The notes: generated by a model not told the origin, from the letters alone. A stretch of 64,000 nt of DNA from Methylovirgula sp. 4M-Z18 (GCF_037890675.1 NZ_CP149574.1:806001-870000), one strand, 5' to 3'; positions 47,006-57,810 are shown, counted from the first letter of the stretch. Program-made: numbers and translations.

Positions 47006-49348
47006 TCACGTTTCCTTGAGAACGAGTTCCACGCCTTCACCGGAAAGCATCACGTCGCGTGTTTCGCCCACCGGCAGGCGCACGGAGAGAGTCTCGTACG
47101 GCAGCAGGTAGTCGCCTTCCACCCTCGCGCCGACTTTGATAGCGCGCTCGTTCCATTCGAGCCGTACATGCACGAAACTGCGCGGGCCATGCATAGAGAT
47201 GCCGTCATCCTCGACGATCGTGAAGCGCGACTCGCCCGTGCCTGCGCCGGGAAACACGCGCAGCAGCGCGGTCGGCGCATCGTGGTGGCGGCCGTCCGCC
47301 AGCGGCAGGATTCCGCCGGCCGGCACGGCGAGGGCTAAGCGGTCGAGCGGCGCCTCGAGACGCGCGACGCTCCCCGAAGGGAGCACGCGCTCATCGTAAA
47401 AATCGAACCAATGCGATGGGCCTTTCGGCAAATAGGCGGTCACGCTGCGCGTGCCGGGCGCGGTGGCGGGAATGGCCATGAGCGCGGGGCCGAGTATCAG
47501 CGCATCGGTGTCCATGAAGCTCGCCGCATCGGCTTCGAACTGCCAGAACAGGGGCCGCAGCACTGGTACGTGCTCGGCATGCGCCGCATGCATCAGCGCG
47601 TAGAGATAGGGCATCAGCGCCAGCCGCAGCCGGATGGCGTTGCGGATCGGCGCGATCGCTTGCGGGTGCAGCCACGGCGAATTGTAGACGCCGCCCGGCT
47701 TCCAACTGTTCATGATGAAGCGCGGATGCAGCGCGCCGACTTGCGTCCAGCGGATCAGCAATTCGGCATCCGGTGGGGGGCCCGCAAAACCGCCGACATC
47801 GTGCCCGACATTGTACATGCCCGACAGCGACATGGTGAGGCCGGTACGCAAATTCCATTTCAGGCTGTCCCAGCTCGTCACATTGTCGCCGCTCCAGGTC
47901 TGGGCATAACGCTGCAGGCCCGGGCAGCCGGCGCGCGTGATCGTGAAGGGGATCGCGTCGGGCGCGGCGGCGATCTGCTCGTCGCGCGAGGCACGGGTCA
48001 TCAGCAGCGCCTGCAGCGGGCGCGTCAAAGTCAGCGGCAGATTATGGCCGCAGGTCGCGCCTTCGTCCCACAATTCATATTCGTTGTTGTCGTTCCAGGC
48101 CGCGGCGATGCCCATGTCGAGCAGCGCCTCGCGAATGCCGCGCCGCCACCAATCGACCGCATCCTTTTTGAGGAAATCGAGATAGGCGCCTTCGCCGTCC
48201 CAGAACTGCGACATGAGCGGCGTACCGCTCGCGTCATCGGTGATGAATAGCGATGCCGCGGCCGCCTCGCGGTAGTTCGGGTGGTCGTCGAGCAGACACG
48301 GCTTCACATTGGCCACGACTTTGATGCCGGCCTCGGCGAAAGCGGCAGTCAGCGCTTTGGGGTCGGGGAATTTCTCGCGGTTCCAGTGAAAGACATAGCG
48401 CTTGGGTCCGATCGACGTGTAGCCGGAGCCGAAATGAAAGCTCGCCACCGGAATGGCATGGCGGCGTGCCTCGTCGATGACGCCGGCAATGGCCGTTTGC
48501 GCATTGGGCGCATCGGCGAGCGCCATCGCGGTCAGGGCGAAGCCAAGACTCCAGCGCGGCACGCGCGGCGTGCGGCCGGTGAGGGCCAAGAACTTCGGCG
48601 TGACATCGGCGATCTTAGGCCCGAGGAACAGATAATAATCGAGATCGCCGTCCTCGGCCTCATACGAGCGATAGAGGCCGAAATAATTGTCGTGTTCGCA
48701 GCCGAGGTCGAAAGCGCCCTCAGTGTAATTGTCGTAGAACAGGCCGTAGGACGTGCCGCTGCCCGCATCGCGCGCGATCAGGAACGGCCAGTTCTTGTAG
48801 AGCGGGTCGCCGTTTTTCGGATCATAGCCGAGCGCATCGCGCATCGCGAGCCGCAGGCGGCGGCCGCTCAAGTCGAGCGGCCCGGTCTTGTCGCCGGCGC
48901 CGAACATGCGGTCGCCGCTTGTGCGCTTCATCGCGTGGCGGAAGCCGGGCCGACGGCGGTTGAAGAAATAGGGCTGCACGTCACGGTCTTGCGCAAAGCA
49001 GGTGCCGTTCGGCAGATGCCAGGATAAGCGGAACGGCGCCTTTGCGATGACGAGCCGGATTGCCTCGGTTTGCAGCGTGATCTTTGTTTCGCTCTCCTCG
49101 TGTTCCACCGCCACGGTCGGCCATGCCGCCTCGTTGAACCGCTCGAACCCGTTCCAAGGACAATCCTCCTCGCCGGGCGGCAACACGGCCCACGAGCGCG
49201 AAAGCTGCGCCGCGCCGTCGCGCAGGAACGACACGCGCGCAAGATCGGGCTTGAGGAAACGGATGCGCGCGCTGAAGGGCGCGGCGAAGACAAGCTCGAT
49301 CCCGCTTGGAAGCGCGGAGGCGGAGACAACATCCCGGATCGGCCGCAT
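47006..49348 (-). CDS. Glycoside hydrolase family 31 (alpha-glucosidase/xylosidase)
   Basis: A 780-residue GH31 enzyme without a signal peptide, so probably cytoplasmic. A beta-sandwich N-terminal domain (to about 235) precedes the TIM barrel. The catalytic nucleophile is D420 in AAWNDNNEYELWDE and the acid/base D488 in TWSGDNVTSWDS; the proximal and distal C-terminal sandwiches follow. Members cleave terminal alpha-linked glucose or xylose; the specificity cannot be read here. I start at the ATG at 49348, behind AGGAG. It converges with the binding-protein gene, hinting at oligosaccharide import followed by hydrolysis. Confidence 0.92.
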   Translation of the reverse strand: MRPIRDVVSASALPSGIELVFAAPFSARIRFLKPDLARVSFLRDGAAQLSRSWAVLPPGEEDCPWNGFERFNEAAWPTVAVEHEESETKITLQTEAIRLVIAKAPFRLSWHLPNGTCFAQDRDVQPYFFNRRRPGFRHAMKRTSGDRMFGAGDKTGPLDLSGRRLRLAMRDALGYDPKNGDPLYKNWPFLIARDAGSGTSYGLFYDNYTEGAFDLGCEHDNYFGLYRSYEAEDGDLDYYLFLGPKIADVTPKFLALTGRTPRVPRWSLGFALTAMALADAPNAQTAIAGVIDEARRHAIPVASFHFGSGYTSIGPKRYVFHWNREKFPDPKALTAAFAEAGIKVVANVKPCLLDDHPNYREAAAASLFITDDASGTPLMSQFWDGEGAYLDFLKKDAVDWWRRGIREALLDMGIAAAWNDNNEYELWDEGATCGHNLPLTLTRPLQALLMTRASRDEQIAAAPDAIPFTITRAGCPGLQRYAQTWSGDNVTSWDSLKWNLRTGLTMSLSGMYNVGHDVGGFAGPPPDAELLIRWTQVGALHPRFIMNSWKPGGVYNSPWLHPQAIAPIRNAIRLRLALMPYLYALMHAAHAEHVPVLRPLFWQFEADAASFMDTDALILGPALMAIPATAPGTRSVTAYLPKGPSHWFDFYDERVLPSGSVARLEAPLDRLALAVPAGGILPLADGRHHDAPTALLRVFPGAGTGESRFTIVEDDGISMHGPRSFVHVRLEWNERAIKVGARVEGDYLLPYETLSVRLPVGETRDVMLSGEGVELVLKET

Positions 49349-49510
49349 GGTCTTTCTCCTAGGCGAGGTGGTGTCGTCGGGTAAACTTATAGATTGTCCG
49401 GTCCGATGCAAAAACTAGACTGGCCCGGTTCAGTCATATGGCAGGCGCCGAGCGATGGAATGTCGCGGCTGTCACGGCGATTTTGAAACGCGGCGGGCTT
49501 GCCTCGCGTC

Positions 49511-50947
49511 TCATGGCGTCTGGCATTGGATGAAAACGCTCATGCTGCGGGCGAGATCGGCAATATCGGGCGCTGCCATTTGCGCCGAGGCGGTGCCCGG
49601 CGTCACCGCAACATGATTGGCCTCCAGAAAGTTCGCCGCGACACTGCCCTTGATGGCGAAATTGATATTCTGCGGAATGTCGCCGTCCGTCGCGACGATG
49701 AACTTCAGAACATTGAGTTTGGCCGCGACGACGCCCACGACATTGCCGTTCTGATCGAGCAGGGGGCCGCCGGAATTGCCGGGCTGCACCGGCGTCGAAA
49801 TCTGCAAGAGGCGATTGTCGTCGCCGATCCCCGACAGGGCGGTCACGTTGCCCAGCGTGAAATTTCCCGAACTCGAGAGAATTTTCGCCAAGGGGAAGCC
49901 GAATGCCTCGACATTTTCGCCCAAGCGAATGGGCGCGCGCAGGCCTGCGACCTTGCCGGGTTTCAGGGTCGTCTTCAGCACGGCAAGATCATTGGTCATG
50001 TCGCGTGCGATCACCTGGCCGGGAGAACTCGTGCCAGGCTCGGATGTCACGGTGATCGTCGAACAGCCCTCGATCACATGGGCATTCGTCAGCACATTGC
50101 CATCCGCATTGACGAAGAACCCCGTTCCCGAGGAGATGGACTTTTCGTTCGGCTGTTTGGGTGCCGTTGGCGCGAGGGGCTGAGAAACAGCCTCGGGCTG
50201 CGCCGCCATCGGGATATCGGGGAAGGGGCCGCCGGTCATCGACGACCACAAGGAATCGCCGATCAGCATGGCCGCGCGATCGATATGCAGATCCTTGTCC
50301 TGGCTCATCCAGGTGAGGGAAAAGCCGAGCAGGCCGGTTCCATCCCGATGGTAGCGCAGATAGCTGTCGATGCCGTTATGTGACGACGTGATGACGAAGA
50401 AGTTCGGCTTCAGGGTTCGATAGGAGATTTGTCCGCCATCGCTGAGGATCTTGTTGGTCAGCGCGTCGTAACCGATCGAGACCGGAATGTCGGGGAAATA
50501 TTCATAATTCATGCGCACGCGGTCTTGCGGCTCCCGCCACACCAGCCCGCTCTGATCGCGCGCCGGCTGGAGGCCGAGGCCCATGGGCACCCAAATCGGA
50601 TGGCCGCGAAAGGGATGGGGAATGGCCCGGAACCCCCACAGCTTGAGATAGGGCGCCACATTCGCCGTCAGGCGAGCCTTCATGGCCGCGTCCAGAACCC
50701 CTGAAGCCGGATAGCCGTTGTCGGATTGAAACTGCGCGATGGCCGCGTAAAGGCGCCGGCTGAAACTCACATTGGGCAGTGCGGTCCAATAGCCGGCGGA
50801 GGTCAGCATCAATTGCAGTGCCACGCGGTCGGCAACCGGCGATTGATCGAACGCCTGCTTTGCCGCGGTATAATCCGGGCTTACCGGTTGCGCCCATCCG
50901 GCCGAAATCGACAGGACCAGCGCAAGCAAAACCGCGACGATACGCAT
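49511..50947 (-). CDS. Secreted trypsin-like serine protease
   Basis: A 478-residue protein with a signal peptide (MRIVAVLLALVLSISAGWA). An N-terminal domain (to about 120) looks like a peptidoglycan-binding unit (RRLYAAIAQFQSDNGYPASG). A linker leads to a trypsin-like protease domain with the full catalytic triad: H290 (NAHVIEGC), D320 (TNDLAVLK) and S392 (GNSGGPLL). There is no PDZ domain, so it is not a typical DegP. Its C-terminal third has a truncated paralogue 2 kb to the right. Confidence 0.9.
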   Translation of the reverse strand: MRIVAVLLALVLSISAGWAQPVSPDYTAAKQAFDQSPVADRVALQLMLTSAGYWTALPNVSFSRRLYAAIAQFQSDNGYPASGVLDAAMKARLTANVAPYLKLWGFRAIPHPFRGHPIWVPMGLGLQPARDQSGLVWREPQDRVRMNYEYFPDIPVSIGYDALTNKILSDGGQISYRTLKPNFFVITSSHNGIDSYLRYHRDGTGLLGFSLTWMSQDKDLHIDRAAMLIGDSLWSSMTGGPFPDIPMAAQPEAVSQPLAPTAPKQPNEKSISSGTGFFVNADGNVLTNAHVIEGCSTITVTSEPGTSSPGQVIARDMTNDLAVLKTTLKPGKVAGLRAPIRLGENVEAFGFPLAKILSSSGNFTLGNVTALSGIGDDNRLLQISTPVQPGNSGGPLLDQNGNVVGVVAAKLNVLKFIVATDGDIPQNINFAIKGSVAANFLEANHVAVTPGTASAQMAAPDIADLARSMSVFIQCQTP

Positions 50948-51266
50948 AACAATAATTCCTCAGCCCGTGCCGAGCTTAACAAAATCAGGATTGTTTGAGA
51001 ATTCGGTTTCAGGAAAGATGGTGAAGGTTGGGCGGACATGCGGGGCGATTGTCCGCTTCCCGCGTAAGAACAGACAGGGATCAGGAGACTTTTTTAGCTG
51101 GCGCCGAGCCGGATCAGCTTACTTCATAAAACGCCTCGACTTCGCGTCGGCCCACGCCGCAAACGGCTATTCTTGCCGCATCTTTTTTGCTACCAGACTT
51201 CCCTCTGACGGATCCCCTTAACTGGACGCTTAAACCCGCGTCCCTCCAACGACCACTGGAACAGCG
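50948..51266. other. Gene-free stretch between protease and PhnA-like genes
   Basis: 319 bases without a supported gene. It must hold the leftward promoter of the protease and the rightward promoter of the PhnA-like gene. I see no hairpin, repeat or RNA gene in it. Confidence 0.5.
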
Positions 51267-51572
51267 ATGACCGGCACGAACGAAGATTATGTCTATGACG
51301 AGGCAACCGGCGAGTGGCGGCCGGCCTCGGAAATGGCGGCCGCCGCCGAGCCCGCGCAACGCGTGGTGCGCGATGCCGCCGGCAACGTTCTCGCCGATGG
51401 CGATACGGTCACGCTCATCAAGGATCTGAAGGTCAAGGGCACCAGCCAAACCCTCAAGCAAGGCACGGTGATCCGCTCGATCCGCCTCACCGACAACGAG
51501 GAAGAGATTGATTGCCGCCATGACGCGATCAAGGGGTTGGTGCTGCGGACGGAGTTTGTGCGTAAGCGGTGA
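51267..51572 (+). CDS. PhnA/YjdM-like protein
   Basis: A 101-residue protein whose last 70 residues match the C-terminal domain of PhnA/YjdM: DAAGNVLADGDTVTLIKDLK, then QTLKQGTVIRSIRL and a final LRTEFVRK. The usual N-terminal zinc ribbon is missing and replaced by EDYVYDEATGEWRPASEM, as in some alphaproteobacterial members. Despite its name, the family is not needed for phosphonate breakdown, and its role is unclear. It sits between an intact and a truncated copy of a trypsin-like protease gene. Confidence 0.85.
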   Translation: MTGTNEDYVYDEATGEWRPASEMAAAAEPAQRVVRDAAGNVLADGDTVTLIKDLKVKGTSQTLKQGTVIRSIRLTDNEEEIDCRHDAIKGLVLRTEFVRKR

Positions 51573-51625
51573 TGTTGATGTCCGGGGGACCTCATAATTT
51601 TAACTGACGTGAATCTCACCGGCCC

Positions 51626-51921
51626 TTAAGGCGAGCGGCACTGAGTGAAGGCACTCATGCCGCGTGCGAGATCGGCAAGGTCGGGGGGCGGCATTTGCGT
51701 CGGGGCGCTGCCTTGCGTCATCGCGATTCGTTTGCTTTCCAGAAAGCTGGCTGCAACATTACCTTTGATGGCGAAATTGACATTCTGCGGGATGTCTCCG
51801 TTCGTCGCGGCCATGATTTTCAAGACGTTGAGTTCGGCCGAGACAATCCCCACGACATTGCCGTTCTGATCGAGCAGGGGGCCACCGGAATTACCTCGCT
51901 GAACCGGCGTAGAGATCTGAA
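51626..51921 (-). pseudogene. Truncated 3' copy of the trypsin-like protease gene
   Basis: The last 99 codons of a protease like the one ending at 49511: QISTPVQRGNSGGPLLDQNG, DIPQNVNFAIKGNVAASFLE and a matching C-terminus. The His and Asp of the triad are lost, so it is inactive. Resemblance starts abruptly at QIS, near base 51921; the frame runs on to 52003 but encodes unrelated, AT-rich sequence. This marks a junction with the foreign block carrying the XRE-ImmA gene. Confidence 0.85.
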
Positions 51922-51986
51922 TGTTCGCGCATCTCGAAATTTTTGCACTTGAATTCTCGAGCTGTGAGCGAGCTTCCCCGAGTGTT

Positions 51987-52880
51987 TCATCTATGCTTTG
52001 CAAGCATTACATTTGCTGCATGTAGACTTATACCAAAAGCATCGCTTGCCTCCGTCGCAGAAGAAAATCCCTTTACGAGGGCTCTTGGTGCCATTAAAAA
52101 TCCGGCAAATGTATCTGCTTGCCATTCGGCATCCCTATATATTGGGTCATTGTCAGAACTGGCTCTGGCAAAGGAAATTTCGTGGTGCATAGCATAGTGG
52201 CCTAATTCATGAGCCGCAGTAAATCTTGCCCGACCATCTCCGTTACAGGCAGCATCGTATACATCACGACGTAAAATTATCGTGTGATGCCCGGGGAGCA
52301 CTCGCCCTTCGTCGCGACCCATTTCTTGTTCGTCCCAGATCTCAAAAGAATATTGCGCTTCGATCTTAGGCAGGCCAAATTCGAGAATTTCTATAATCGG
52401 CAGTTTAGATATATCTGTAAGCCCGAAAAATCCCCTGACATTATTTGCTAGTGTTTCTATAATGTTTCGAGAAAGAGGAGGGACTAATATACCTCTCCTT
52501 TTACGTTTAAATGGAATTTCTCCCTCTAAGGATTTGAGAAATGTTTTTCTCAACTCCTTTAGAAGCGCATCTGGTAATTCATCCGCTTGCCGAGCAAAAC
52601 CGGCCACGAGTTCACGTCCGCCGGGCGACAGGTGCCCAACTTTAATTTCAGTCGAAGTCTTGTCTTTAGCCGAGGCAAGTTGCTGAATCTCCGTCTCGGA
52701 AAGACGCAGAGCCTTAGTGACGATATCAATAAACCCCTCAGGGATCGGCTTACGCCCAGTTTCAACCGCAGAAATCATCGCGGTGCTCTTGCCGATCTTT
52801 TCGGCGAGATCAAACAGGCGCATTTCGTGATCGATTCTCAGTTTGCGAAGCGCCGCCCCAAATGGAGTGAGTTTTGACAT
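51987..52880 (-). CDS. XRE helix-turn-helix fused to ImmA/IrrE metallopeptidase
   Basis: A 297-residue fusion. The N-terminal XRE helix-turn-helix is about residues 5-65 (FDLAEKIGKSTAMISAVETG). The C-terminal ImmA/IrrE peptidase domain has the zinc motif HELGH (H224, E225, H228) and a conserved EWQADTFAGFLMAP. Such proteins cleave repressors or act as stress and toxin-antitoxin-like regulators, often on mobile elements. G+C content is far below that of the neighbours, and its left neighbour is a truncated gene, both signs of transfer. No toxin or integrase gene is next to it. Confidence 0.88.
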   Translation of the reverse strand: MSKLTPFGAALRKLRIDHEMRLFDLAEKIGKSTAMISAVETGRKPIPEGFIDIVTKALRLSETEIQQLASAKDKTSTEIKVGHLSPGGRELVAGFARQADELPDALLKELRKTFLKSLEGEIPFKRKRRGILVPPLSRNIIETLANNVRGFFGLTDISKLPIIEILEFGLPKIEAQYSFEIWDEQEMGRDEGRVLPGHHTIILRRDVYDAACNGDGRARFTAAHELGHYAMHHEISFARASSDNDPIYRDAEWQADTFAGFLMAPRALVKGFSSATEASDAFGISLHAANVMLAKHR

Positions 52881-53024
52881 TGCCCTATCCTTTAGGCCTT
52901 CCAGCCGCGTCTAGATCTAGCACAGCGGAAGTATGGTTTCAACAAATTGTATCAAAATTCAACCTATATGGTTCAATAGCTATTGACTTGAGGATTAATG
53001 CATGCAAACTACGATTAAACGCAA

Positions 53025-53050
53025 AAAAGCGCGGGTATCCCCGCGCTTTT
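53025..53050. terminator. Terminator-like hairpin abutting the tRNA
   Basis: A perfect 11-bp inverted repeat (AAAAGCGCGGG and CCCGCGCTTTT) with a 4-base loop, flanked by A6 on the left and T4 on the right. It ends at the base before the mature tRNA 5' end. It could end transcripts in either direction or fold in the tRNA leader. Confidence 0.7.
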
Positions 53051-53143
53051 GGCCACGTAGCTGAACTGGAGTCCCTGAGAAAGACAATCAGCACCCGATT
53101 TGTAATCGGGAGAATGTGGGTTCGAGTCCCACCGTGGCCACCA
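53051..53143 (+). tRNA. tRNA-Thr (UGU) with an enlarged D loop
   Basis: A cloverleaf with a 7-bp acceptor stem (GGCCACG and CGTGGCC), encoded CCA, a T arm GTGGG-TTCGAGT-CCCAC, and an anticodon arm CCCGA-TTTGTAA-TCGGG with anticodon TGT at 53101-53103, so it should read ACA (Thr). The D stem is GCTGA and TCAGC, with a 23-base loop instead of the usual 8-11; total length is 93 with CCA. All other arms are perfect, so I regard it as a real but atypical tRNA. Confidence 0.8.
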
Positions 53144-53190
53144 TAAATTATATCAAATTTGCATTTTGTCTAGGATTTTTTGGTAAATAA

Positions 53191-53205
53191 GAACAAAAAA
53201 AGAAC
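53191..53205. promoter_or_regulatory. LexA (SOS) box upstream of recA
   Basis: GAAC, seven bases, GAAC (reverse complement GTTC-N7-GTTC) is the alphaproteobacterial LexA site. It lies directly against the TTGACC of the recA promoter, where bound LexA would block RNA polymerase. Distance to the recA start is 86 bases. Confidence 0.88.
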
Positions 53206-53234
53206 TTGACCGAGGGAACAAATCGCGTACATCT
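53206..53234 (+). promoter_or_regulatory. recA: Probable recA promoter
   Basis: TTGACC at 53206-53211 and ACATCT at 53229-53234 are 17 bases apart, a plausible -35/-10 pair for the housekeeping sigma factor. It adjoins the SOS box, and recA begins 57 bases further on. Confidence 0.6.
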
Positions 53235-53291
53235 TTATTTCTGCAACGGCATTGCACGTTGGGGACCAAACTGCCAGATAGGAAAGCAAAG

Positions 53292-54362
<1,071 letters not shown>

Positions 54363-54481
54363 GCAAGGTTGCGATAAGGGTCGCGCCGGCGGTCGGAGCC
54401 GAGCTTCGACACTTACGGGGTGCAAGCGATTAACTGCTTGTTAACACCCGTCTCGACAGGCTCGCCTCCTCCCTTTAGAAC

Positions 54482-54510
54482 AGGCCCGGAATCCGGTTTC
54501 CGGGCCTTTT
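54482..54510 (+). terminator. Intrinsic terminator after recA
   Basis: A 10-bp stem (AGGCCCGGAA and TTCCGGGCCT) with a 6-base loop running into TTTT, 120 bases after the recA stop and 44 bases before alaS. It separates the two transcripts. Confidence 0.85.
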
Positions 54511-54553
54511 GTATGTGCCTGCGCCAAACGCAGGAAAAGGGAAATAGCGATCC

Positions 54554-57214
54554 ATGAGCGGCGTGAACGAAATCCGGTCCACTTTTCTCGATTATTTTGG
54601 CCGTCACGGCCATGAAATCGTCCCGTCCTCACCGCTGGTGCCGCGCAACGACCCGACGCTCATGTTCACCAATGCCGGCATGGTGCAGTTCAAGAACGTG
54701 TTCACCGGCGTCGAGAGACGGGCTTACAACCGCGCCACCACCGCGCAAAAAGTGGTGCGGGCGGGCGGCAAGCACAACGATCTCGACAATGTCGGCTATA
54801 CCGCGCGCCACCACACGTTCTTTGAAATGCTGGGCAATTTCTCGTTCGGCGATTATTTCAAGGAACAGGCGATCCATCACGCCTGGACGCTGGTGACTAA
54901 GGATTTCGGCCTCAGCCCGAAGCATCTGCTCGTCACCGTCTATCACGAGGACGACGAAGCGGCCGAACTTTGGCGCAAGATCGCGGGCTTCCCCGATCAC
55001 AAGATCATCCGCATCCCGACCTCGGACAATTTCTGGCAGATGGGCGACACCGGCCCCTGCGGCCCTTGCTCCGAGATCTTCATCGACCAGGGCCCGGCGC
55101 TGCAGGGCGGCCCGCCCGGCAGCCCGGACGAGGACGGCGACCGCTTCCTCGAATTCTGGAACCTCGTGTTCATGCAATTCGAGCAATTGCCCGGCGGGAC
55201 CCGCGTGCCGCTGCCCAAGCCCTCGATCGATACCGGCCTGGGCCTCGAGCGCATGGCGGCGATCCTGCAGGGCGTGCATTCGAACTACGATACCGACCTG
55301 TTCCGCGCGCTGATCCGCGCCTCGGCGGATGCGACCGGCGTCGATCCGGACGGGCAGAATGCGAGCCACCACCGGGTGATTGCCGACCATTTGCGCGCCT
55401 CCTCCTTCCTCGTCGCCGATGGCGTGCTGCCGTCGAACGAGGGCCGCGGCTACGTGCTGCGCCGCATCATGCGCCGCGCCATGCGCCACGCGCAATTGCT
55501 CGGCGCGAAAGACCCGCTGATGTATCGCCTCGTGCCGGCGCTGACCCGCGAAATGGGCGCGGCCTACCCTGAGCTCATCCGCGCCGAGCCGCTGATCACC
55601 GAAACCCTGAAACTGGAAGAAACCCGCTTCCGCACCACGCTGGCGCGCGGTCTCGCCATTCTCGACGAGGAAGCGCGCACCCTGGTGCCAGGCGCCAAGC
55701 TCGATGGCGAAGTCGCGTTCAAGCTCTACGACACCTATGGCTTCCCGCTCGATCTGACCGAGGACGCGCTGCGCCTGCGCCAGATCGGCGTCGACACGGA
55801 CGTCTTCCGCGCGGCCATGGAGCGCCAGCGCGAAGAGGCACGCAAGGGCCGCTTCTCGTCCGGCGAAACCGCGACGGAGACGATCTGGTTCGGCCTCAAG
55901 GACAAGGTCGGCGCCACCGATTTCCTCGGCTATGAAACCGAGAAGGCCGAGGGCGTCGTCACCGCGATTCTGACCGCGGGGGCGGAAGCGCAAGTCCTGA
56001 AGGCTGGCGAAACCGGCCTCGTCCTGCTCAACCAGACGCCGTTCTACGGCGAATCCGGCGGTCAGGTCGGCGACACCGGCCTGTTCGTCGGCGCATCGTC
56101 CCGCGCCCGCGTCACCAACACGCAAAAGAAGCTGGGCGATCTCTTCGTCCACGAGGTGAGCGTCGAGGAGGGCGAGCTCAAGGTCGGCGACGCGCTCGAA
56201 CTCATCGTCGATCATGCCCGCCGCACCGCGATCCGCGCCAACCATTCGGCGACCCACCTTTTGCACGAGGCGTTGCGCCAGGTGCTCGGCGATCATGTCG
56301 CGCAGAAGGGCTCGTTGGTCGCGCCCGACCGTTTGCGCTTCGACTTCGCCCACCCCAAGCCGATCTCGCCGCAAGAGCTCGATGAAGTCGAGGCCATCGC
56401 CAATCGCATCATCCGCCAGAACGGCGAGGTGGTGACGCGGCTGATGGGCCAGGAAGACGCGATCAAGTCGGGCGCCCGCGCCCTGTTCGGCGAGAAATAC
56501 GGCGACGAAGTGCGCGTCGTGTCCATGGGCGTGAACGACGACGAGGGCGAAATCGGCTCACCCTATTCGGTCGAATTGTGCGGCGGCACCCATGTGCGCC
56601 GCACCGGCGACATCGGCCTGCTCAGCATCGTCTCCGAAGGCGCGGTCGCGTCGGGCGTGCGGCGCGTCGAGGCGAAGACCGCCGAAGGCGCGCGCCTGCA
56701 TCTGGCCGATGAATCGAAGCGCCTGCGCAATCTCGCCGATCTGTTGAAGGCGCCGGTCGATGATGCGGAAAACCGTGTCGCCGCGCTTATCGAGGAGCGC
56801 CGCAAACTGGAGCGCGATCTCGCCGATGCGCGCAAGAAGCTCGCCATGGGCGGCAGCAGCAATGCGGGCGATTCCGCAACGCGCGACGTTGCCGGCGTCA
56901 AGCTCTTTGCCCGCGTGGTCAGCGGCATCGAGATGAAGGATTTGAAATCTCTCGCTGACGAAGCCAAGCAAAGCGTCGGCTCGGGCGTCGTCGCCATCGT
57001 CGGCATCGGCGAGGACGGCAAGGCCGGCGTGGTGGTCGGGGTCACGAGCGATCTCACCGCGCGCTTCAATGCGGTCAATCTGGTGCGCGTCGCCTCCGAA
57101 AAGCTCGGCGGCAAGGGCGGCGGCGGCCGCCCCGACATGGCCCAGGCCGGCGGCCCGGACGGCGCGCAAGCCGAAGCCGCATTGCAAGCGGTGGAAGCCG
57201 CCATGGCGGCGTGA
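54554..57214 (+). CDS. alaS: Alanyl-tRNA synthetase
   Basis: An 886-residue class II synthetase that charges tRNA-Ala. The catalytic core begins [19 protein letters not shown], with [19 protein letters not shown] as motif 2 region. The editing domain has the zinc-binding [11 protein letters not shown] and C676/H680 in [13 protein letters not shown]. The C-terminal oligomerisation domain ends in a Gly-rich [14 protein letters not shown] segment. The domains are complete and length is typical. Its stop overlaps the GTG of the GNAT gene. Confidence 0.97.
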   Translation: MSGVNEIRSTFLDYFGRHGHEIVPSSPLVPRNDPTLMFTNAGMVQFKNVFTGVERRAYNRATTAQKVVRAGGKHNDLDNVGYTARHHTFFEMLGNFSFGDYFKEQAIHHAWTLVTKDFGLSPKHLLVTVYHEDDEAAELWRKIAGFPDHKIIRIPTSDNFWQMGDTGPCGPCSEIFIDQGPALQGGPPGSPDEDGDRFLEFWNLVFMQFEQLPGGTRVPLPKPSIDTGLGLERMAAILQGVHSNYDTDLFRALIRASADATGVDPDGQNASHHRVIADHLRASSFLVADGVLPSNEGRGYVLRRIMRRAMRHAQLLGAKDPLMYRLVPALTREMGAAYPELIRAEPLITETLKLEETRFRTTLARGLAILDEEARTLVPGAKLDGEVAFKLYDTYGFPLDLTEDALRLRQIGVDTDVFRAAMERQREEARKGRFSSGETATETIWFGLKDKVGATDFLGYETEKAEGVVTAILTAGAEAQVLKAGETGLVLLNQTPFYGESGGQVGDTGLFVGASSRARVTNTQKKLGDLFVHEVSVEEGELKVGDALELIVDHARRTAIRANHSATHLLHEALRQVLGDHVAQKGSLVAPDRLRFDFAHPKPISPQELDEVEAIANRIIRQNGEVVTRLMGQEDAIKSGARALFGEKYGDEVRVVSMGVNDDEGEIGSPYSVELCGGTHVRRTGDIGLLSIVSEGAVASGVRRVEAKTAEGARLHLADESKRLRNLADLLKAPVDDAENRVAALIEERRKLERDLADARKKLAMGGSSNAGDSATRDVAGVKLFARVVSGIEMKDLKSLADEAKQSVGSGVVAIVGIGEDGKAGVVVGVTSDLTARFNAVNLVRVASEKLGGKGGGGRPDMAQAGGPDGAQAEAALQAVEAAMAA

Positions 57215-57696
57215 CGGTTTCGCTTGCGCCGAACATCGTCATTCGCGCCTTTGGCGCGGAGGACGATCTGCAAGCCGTTCTCGATCTTGCCCATCGCGCC
57301 TTCGGCGCGATTCCCATGACGCCGCCCTCGGGCGTGCTGCGCGAGACGTTGCAGGATTTTCGCGAGCGGCTCGCCGACCAAGTCTTGCTGATCGCGCGCG
57401 AGCGCGATGCGATCGTCGCCGCGGTCTTCTGCGTGCCAAAGCCGCCCGCGCTCTATCTCAACCGCCTCGTCGTCGCGCCGGAGCACCAGCGCCAAGGCCT
57501 CGGCCGCGCCATGCTGGAGGCCGCAACGCGCGAAGCGTTGCGGCAGTCGCTCACCAAGCTTTCGTTGAGCGTCCGTATCGCGCTTGCGGGCAACAGAAGC
57601 TTTTTCGAATCCTACGGCTTTCGCATCATCGGCGCGCATACCCATCCGGGTTTCTCAGAGCCGACCTCTTACGACATGGAGAAATCGCTCGTTTGA
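57211..57696 (+). CDS. GNAT family N-acetyltransferase
   Basis: A 161-residue GNAT protein. The acetyl-CoA binding motif A is [16 protein letters not shown] (88-102), preceded by the beta-4 strand ALYLNRL. The C-terminal [15 protein letters not shown] is motif B. The substrate is unknown. It starts with a GTG overlapping the alaS stop by 4 bases, so it is probably expressed as an alaS operon partner. Confidence 0.85.
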   Translation: MTVSLAPNIVIRAFGAEDDLQAVLDLAHRAFGAIPMTPPSGVLRETLQDFRERLADQVLLIARERDAIVAAVFCVPKPPALYLNRLVVAPEHQRQGLGRAMLEAATREALRQSLTKLSLSVRIALAGNRSFFESYGFRIIGAHTHPGFSEPTSYDMEKSLV

Positions 57697-57810
57697 TTTT
57701 GATCCGAATATCGCATGAGGGCATTGTGCCTGCCGCCCAGCGACTTATGCCAATCGTCGTGAGCGGTAGCGTGTGGCCGTCATAGATGCCCGCGTTTTAG
57801 GCTTCTCCCC

